A stretch of 8,069 bases of DNA from an uncultured Bacteroidales bacterium (GTDB lineage: Bacteria; Bacteroidota; Bacteroidia; Bacteroidales; Lentimicrobiaceae), in NCBI GenBank assembly GCA_937894795.1, contig CALCQV010000029.1, positions 1-8,069 on the forward strand, given 5' to 3'. The notes under the pieces were generated by a model. It had not been told where the DNA came from. It saw only the letters and a program-made list of their open reading frames with translations, and made no database searches. This document shows positions 5,857 through 8,069 of this stretch, piece after piece. Within the stretch, counting starts at the first letter, position 1; each line of letters begins with the position of its first letter. The position numbers and the translations under genes were made by a program.

Positions 5857-6896
5857 TTCTCCGGAGAGTTAATTAATGGAACTCTAACTCTGAAGGTGCT
5901 GTCAGTGGCCAAGACCTCTATCTTTTGATCAGTGAAATAGCTGTACTGTTGGGAGATGTTCTTTAATCCCGTATTCCCCGACATTTCACCTACCTGTTTT
6001 GGTTTTCTTGCATTCTCAACCTCCAGATAATCGTCCACCCGGTTGATGATAATCTCCAATGGGTATTTTTCAGAGACTTCATTATGCTTAACAGCATTCT
6101 CTATAAGTAGTTGCAGAGTCATGGGCACAATATAGGCCTCAGTATTTTCATCCAGATTCACGGTGAGGCGGAGCTTGTCACCAAAGCGGGTTTTCATCAG
6201 ATAGGCATAGGCATTCATGAATTCCATCTCCTCCTTCAAAGGAACCAGTTCCTTATCCCGACTGTCGAGCATATAATGAAAGAGATCACTCATCTGTCGT
6301 ATGAATTTCACTGCCTGTGCCTGATCGGAATAGACCAGGTCACTCAGCACATTTAAACTGTTAAACAGGAAATGCGGATTAAGCTGGTTGCGTAGTGACT
6401 CATACTTGTATGCCATTACCTGGATTTTCATTTCAGCCTCACTGATCGCCGACTTCTGCCAGGCCCTGAAGAAGCCTATCGCAGTGAAGGTGAGTGAGAT
6501 AAAGAACGATATCAAAAAGGTGATGATGATTGATGCTGCTATGGAATCCCACGACTGCTGGGGAGTCAACCCGTTAACCAGGTAGTGCATTATGGTTTGC
6601 ACTGCCACGAATGCGGTGATAGACCATAGCAGAAGACAGAAAATCTCAATAAACGTCCTTTTAACCGGTTGATCAATCCACCGGTATTTTTTATCCAATA
6701 AATAATTGATGATAATCGGCCCTAACCATTGGGTAGAGCAGATGGCAAATGACCAGCCCATACCCAGCATGAAAGTCTTCAGGCTTTCAAAGGCGCCATT
6801 AAAAAATACCACCAATATGATAAAGGAGATGACGATGTTGGCAGCTATAAACTCCAGAATAGTTATTGGTTTTATCAAGGGGGTAGTGATTTTCAT
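5853..6896 (-). CDS. LytS-type sensor histidine kinase (His_kinase family)
   Basis: A 347-residue membrane sensor. Four transmembrane segments (roughly 12-33, 42-67, 82-107 and 119-144) form the input module without a large extracellular domain. A short helical linker leads to the dimerisation and phosphoacceptor motif LRNQLNPHFLFNSLNVL with His175. The HATPase part has the N box ENAVKHN (266-272) and the G box GNTGLKNI (307-314), ending with the strand FRVRVPL. This is the PF06580 plus HATPase arrangement typical of Bacteroidota kinases that pair with LytTR regulators. It autophosphorylates His175 and passes phosphate to Asp55 of the regulator encoded immediately downstream. Its stop overlaps that gene's ATG. 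The signal is unknown; four-helix membrane sensors often respond to membrane or envelope state. A -7 promoter box lies 74 nt upstream. Confidence 0.96.
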   Translation of the reverse strand: MKITTPLIKPITILEFIAANIVISFIILVVFFNGAFESLKTFMLGMGWSFAICSTQWLGPIIINYLLDKKYRWIDQPVKRTFIEIFCLLLWSITAFVAVQTIMHYLVNGLTPQQSWDSIAASIIITFLISFFISLTFTAIGFFRAWQKSAISEAEMKIQVMAYKYESLRNQLNPHFLFNSLNVLSDLVYSDQAQAVKFIRQMSDLFHYMLDSRDKELVPLKEEMEFMNAYAYLMKTRFGDKLRLTVNLDENTEAYIVPMTLQLLIENAVKHNEVSEKYPLEIIINRVDDYLEVENARKPKQVGEMSGNTGLKNISQQYSYFTDQKIEVLATDSTFRVRVPLINSPEK

Positions 6897-6969
6897 AACC
6901 TGATGACCTTATTTGTTCTCTGTAATTCTGAAGTAAATGTAATTAATTATTGATTGTCGTTGCCTCCTG

Positions 6970-6977
6970 CAAAGATA
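6970..6977 (-). promoter_or_regulatory. -7 promoter element of the kinase/regulator operon
   Basis: The minus strand reads TATCTTTG, matching TAnnTTTG, 74 nt upstream of the kinase ATG. It sits between a hairpin that ends the preceding gene and the kinase start, the expected place for the operon promoter. Confidence 0.55.
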
Positions 6978-6999
6978 GTAATGCTGTAGGAAGATGACT

Positions 7000-7029
7000 G
7001 AATCCATATATAGTTGGATATGTGGATTC
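7000..7029 (-). terminator. Hairpin after the secreted repeat protein gene, possible terminator
   Basis: GAATCCATATAT (7000-7011) pairs with ATATGTGGATTC (7018-7029) through 12 bp including one G-U pair, with a 6-nt loop. It begins 5 nt after the stop of the minus-strand gene at 7034 and precedes the kinase promoter. The U-tract after it on the minus strand is poor (AGTCATCTTCCT), so termination may be weak or factor-assisted. Confidence 0.55.
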
Positions 7030-7033
7030 GCTA

Positions 7034-7675
7034 TTATCTGCACTCTTTTACCACCTCTTCGGCCTGTGATTTCCCCCAGTTTGGGTGTAAGGGTGATTTG
7101 GGCGTATAGTTGTCCCAATCCTTTACCAATAATTCTGCTTCCTGACAAAACTCCTTGGTATCCTTTCCAAAGAACTGTGCCATACCCATATCGTTCTGAA
7201 GTTTAAGCAAGCGGGCACGTGGATTTGCAGGGTCAATGCCAACGGCTGTACCTACTGCCTGTGCCGACATCATACTGTATTTCTGACCGCGCTCCATTGG
7301 ATTCACCACCAACCTGGCGGTATAAAGCATGCCCTGCAATGCCCATACATCAGCTTCCTTAGGGGCCAGTTCAATGATTCGGTTAATGGATTTCTCTGCT
7401 TCATCCAGGTATAAATCCTTGTTGGGCGATCCCTGTGCTTCCATAAAACTCATGATAATATAGCAGTGTGCATGATAGTAGTAGGGGAGCCATTGATTGC
7501 TTTCATTGGCGGCAATAAGGCCAAATCGATTTCCCAATGCCCTGAAATCATCGGTCGACTTGCATTGTGCATACTTATGGAGGCTTTCGCCCATGGCCTC
7601 GTAATATTCCTGATTCTGTGATTTACCAGAAGTAGCTGCCAGTATAATTGCGAAGGTAATGATGACTTTTTTCAT
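7034..7675 (-). CDS. Secreted helical-repeat (TPR-like) protein of unknown function
   Basis: A 213-residue protein with an N-terminal signal peptide (MKKVIITFAIILAATSGKSQ, likely cut near residue 20), so it is predicted to be periplasmic. The rest is largely helical: YEAMGESLHKYAQCKSTDDF, then DEAEKSINRIIELAPKEADV, which has the size and spacing of a tetratricopeptide unit, and a second unit around AVGIDPANPRARLLKLQNDM. The C-terminal PNWGKSQAEEVVKECR is distinctive. Four cysteines are spread along the chain. I recognise it as a Bacteroidota protein type without known function; TPR units suggest protein binding. The upstream gene on the same strand encodes an outer-membrane receptor-like protein 133 bp away, so the two may be transcribed together, with this protein perhaps accessory to envelope processes. 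That link is positional only. Confidence 0.85.
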   Translation of the reverse strand: MKKVIITFAIILAATSGKSQNQEYYEAMGESLHKYAQCKSTDDFRALGNRFGLIAANESNQWLPYYYHAHCYIIMSFMEAQGSPNKDLYLDEAEKSINRIIELAPKEADVWALQGMLYTARLVVNPMERGQKYSMMSAQAVGTAVGIDPANPRARLLKLQNDMGMAQFFGKDTKEFCQEAELLVKDWDNYTPKSPLHPNWGKSQAEEVVKECR

Positions 7676-7808
7676 TTTTTCTAAGGTTTATTGTTGATTT
7701 TTTCGGGTTAATTTGCTGTTTGGTTTTTCAATTTATTAGCCGGATTTTATTTAAGCATATTACCTTTGATTGGTCAATTACCGGATGTGCTGTCGCCAAC
7801 TACAAGTT

Positions 7809-8069
7809 CTACTGAATTTTATCCAACTGATTGGAATCTCCTTTTTTAGTTAGGGTGATGAAGACTGCCAGGACATAGAACCTGCCTGATCCGGGTATTA
7901 TATTGGTTGATCGGTAGTTTCCCTCCTCATCAGGATTGCTTGAATACCGTCTGCCAAATTCCTGTTTAAAGCCGGGCACGTTGGTCACTGCTCCATAGAA
8001 TATTATGTTGGGTTTATACAGAAAACTCCAGCTTACATCAAGTGTTTGGTAGGGTATGGTATGCTCTCC
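7809..8069 (-). CDS. C-terminus of an outer-membrane TonB-dependent receptor-like protein, partial
   Basis: Reading the minus strand from the right edge, 86 codons are open to the TAG at 7809-7811. The start is beyond the window. The sequence reads as outer-membrane barrel strands with alternating aromatic residues: YQTLDVSWSFLYKPNIIFYG, AVTNVPGFKQEFGRRYSSNP, NYRSTNIIPGSGRFYVLAVF and ITLTKKG. The pattern of a YQTLDVSWSF strand, a loop with G-x-x-YRS-x-x-I-x-P, and a final RFYVLAVFITL strand is typical of the C-terminal end of Bacteroidota TonB-dependent receptors, including those with an N-terminal carboxypeptidase-like domain. The protein carries about 16 extra residues (TKKGDSNQLDKIQ at the end) after the last strand instead of stopping at it. 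Substrate and subfamily cannot be told from this part. Confidence 0.75.
   Translation of the reverse strand, partial: GEHTIPYQTLDVSWSFLYKPNIIFYGAVTNVPGFKQEFGRRYSSNPDEEGNYRSTNIIPGSGRFYVLAVFITLTKKGDSNQLDKIQ

Noticed and set aside
6994..7206. Plus-strand frame of 70 codons and minus-strand frame of 79 codons over the end of the helical-repeat gene
   Set aside because: They overlap a well-supported gene with a signal peptide and a terminator-like hairpin, and show no coding character of their own.
7761..7768. TACCTTTG on the plus strand as a promoter
   Set aside because: No plus-strand gene follows it; the neighbouring genes are all on the minus strand, so it is probably a chance match.

Overview
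The window looks like chromosomal DNA from a member of the Bacteroidota, probably an environmental Bacteroidales or Cytophagales relative. The evidence is: four upstream regions with the phylum's -7 promoter element TAnnTTTG; lipoproteins and secreted proteins with short signal peptides; a peptidase C10 (streptopain family) gene; a LytS/LytTR two-component pair; a Bacteroidota-type acyl-ACP thioesterase; and the C-terminal barrel strands of a large outer-membrane receptor. The genus cannot be named from this window.

Layout. 1-839 (+) is the 3' part of a membrane-anchored SPFH/band-7 (stomatin/QmcA-like) gene that enters from the left edge. 840-3400 (+) is clearly more AT-rich than the flanks and looks like an accessory island in decay. 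It holds a frameshifted remnant of a small helix-turn-helix protein, a remnant of a nuclease-like protein common on Bacteroidota mobile elements, an AT-rich gap, a C10 cysteine protease gene interrupted by two in-frame stops, and an intact small lipoprotein gene 24 bp after it. A strong hairpin (3418-3458) and a minus-strand tRNA-Arg(CCT) (3470-3541) close the island; the 3' end of the tRNA points into it.

From 3596 to the right edge all protein genes are on the minus strand and look like ordinary housekeeping or signalling genes: acyl-ACP thioesterase, membrane-anchored thioredoxin, a LytTR response regulator overlapped by its LytS-type histidine kinase (ATGA overlap), a secreted helical-repeat protein of unknown function, and the C-terminus of an outer-membrane beta-barrel receptor-like protein that continues beyond 8069.

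How the genes fit together: kinase and regulator form one two-gene operon. The thioesterase, thioredoxin and tRNA each appear to have their own promoter with the Bacteroidota -7 element. The protease-lipoprotein pair was probably a secreted or surface protease unit with a partner lipoprotein, perhaps an inhibitor; the protease half now appears inactivated. No complete novel system is visible. The most informative region is the decaying island between the SPFH gene and the tRNA.
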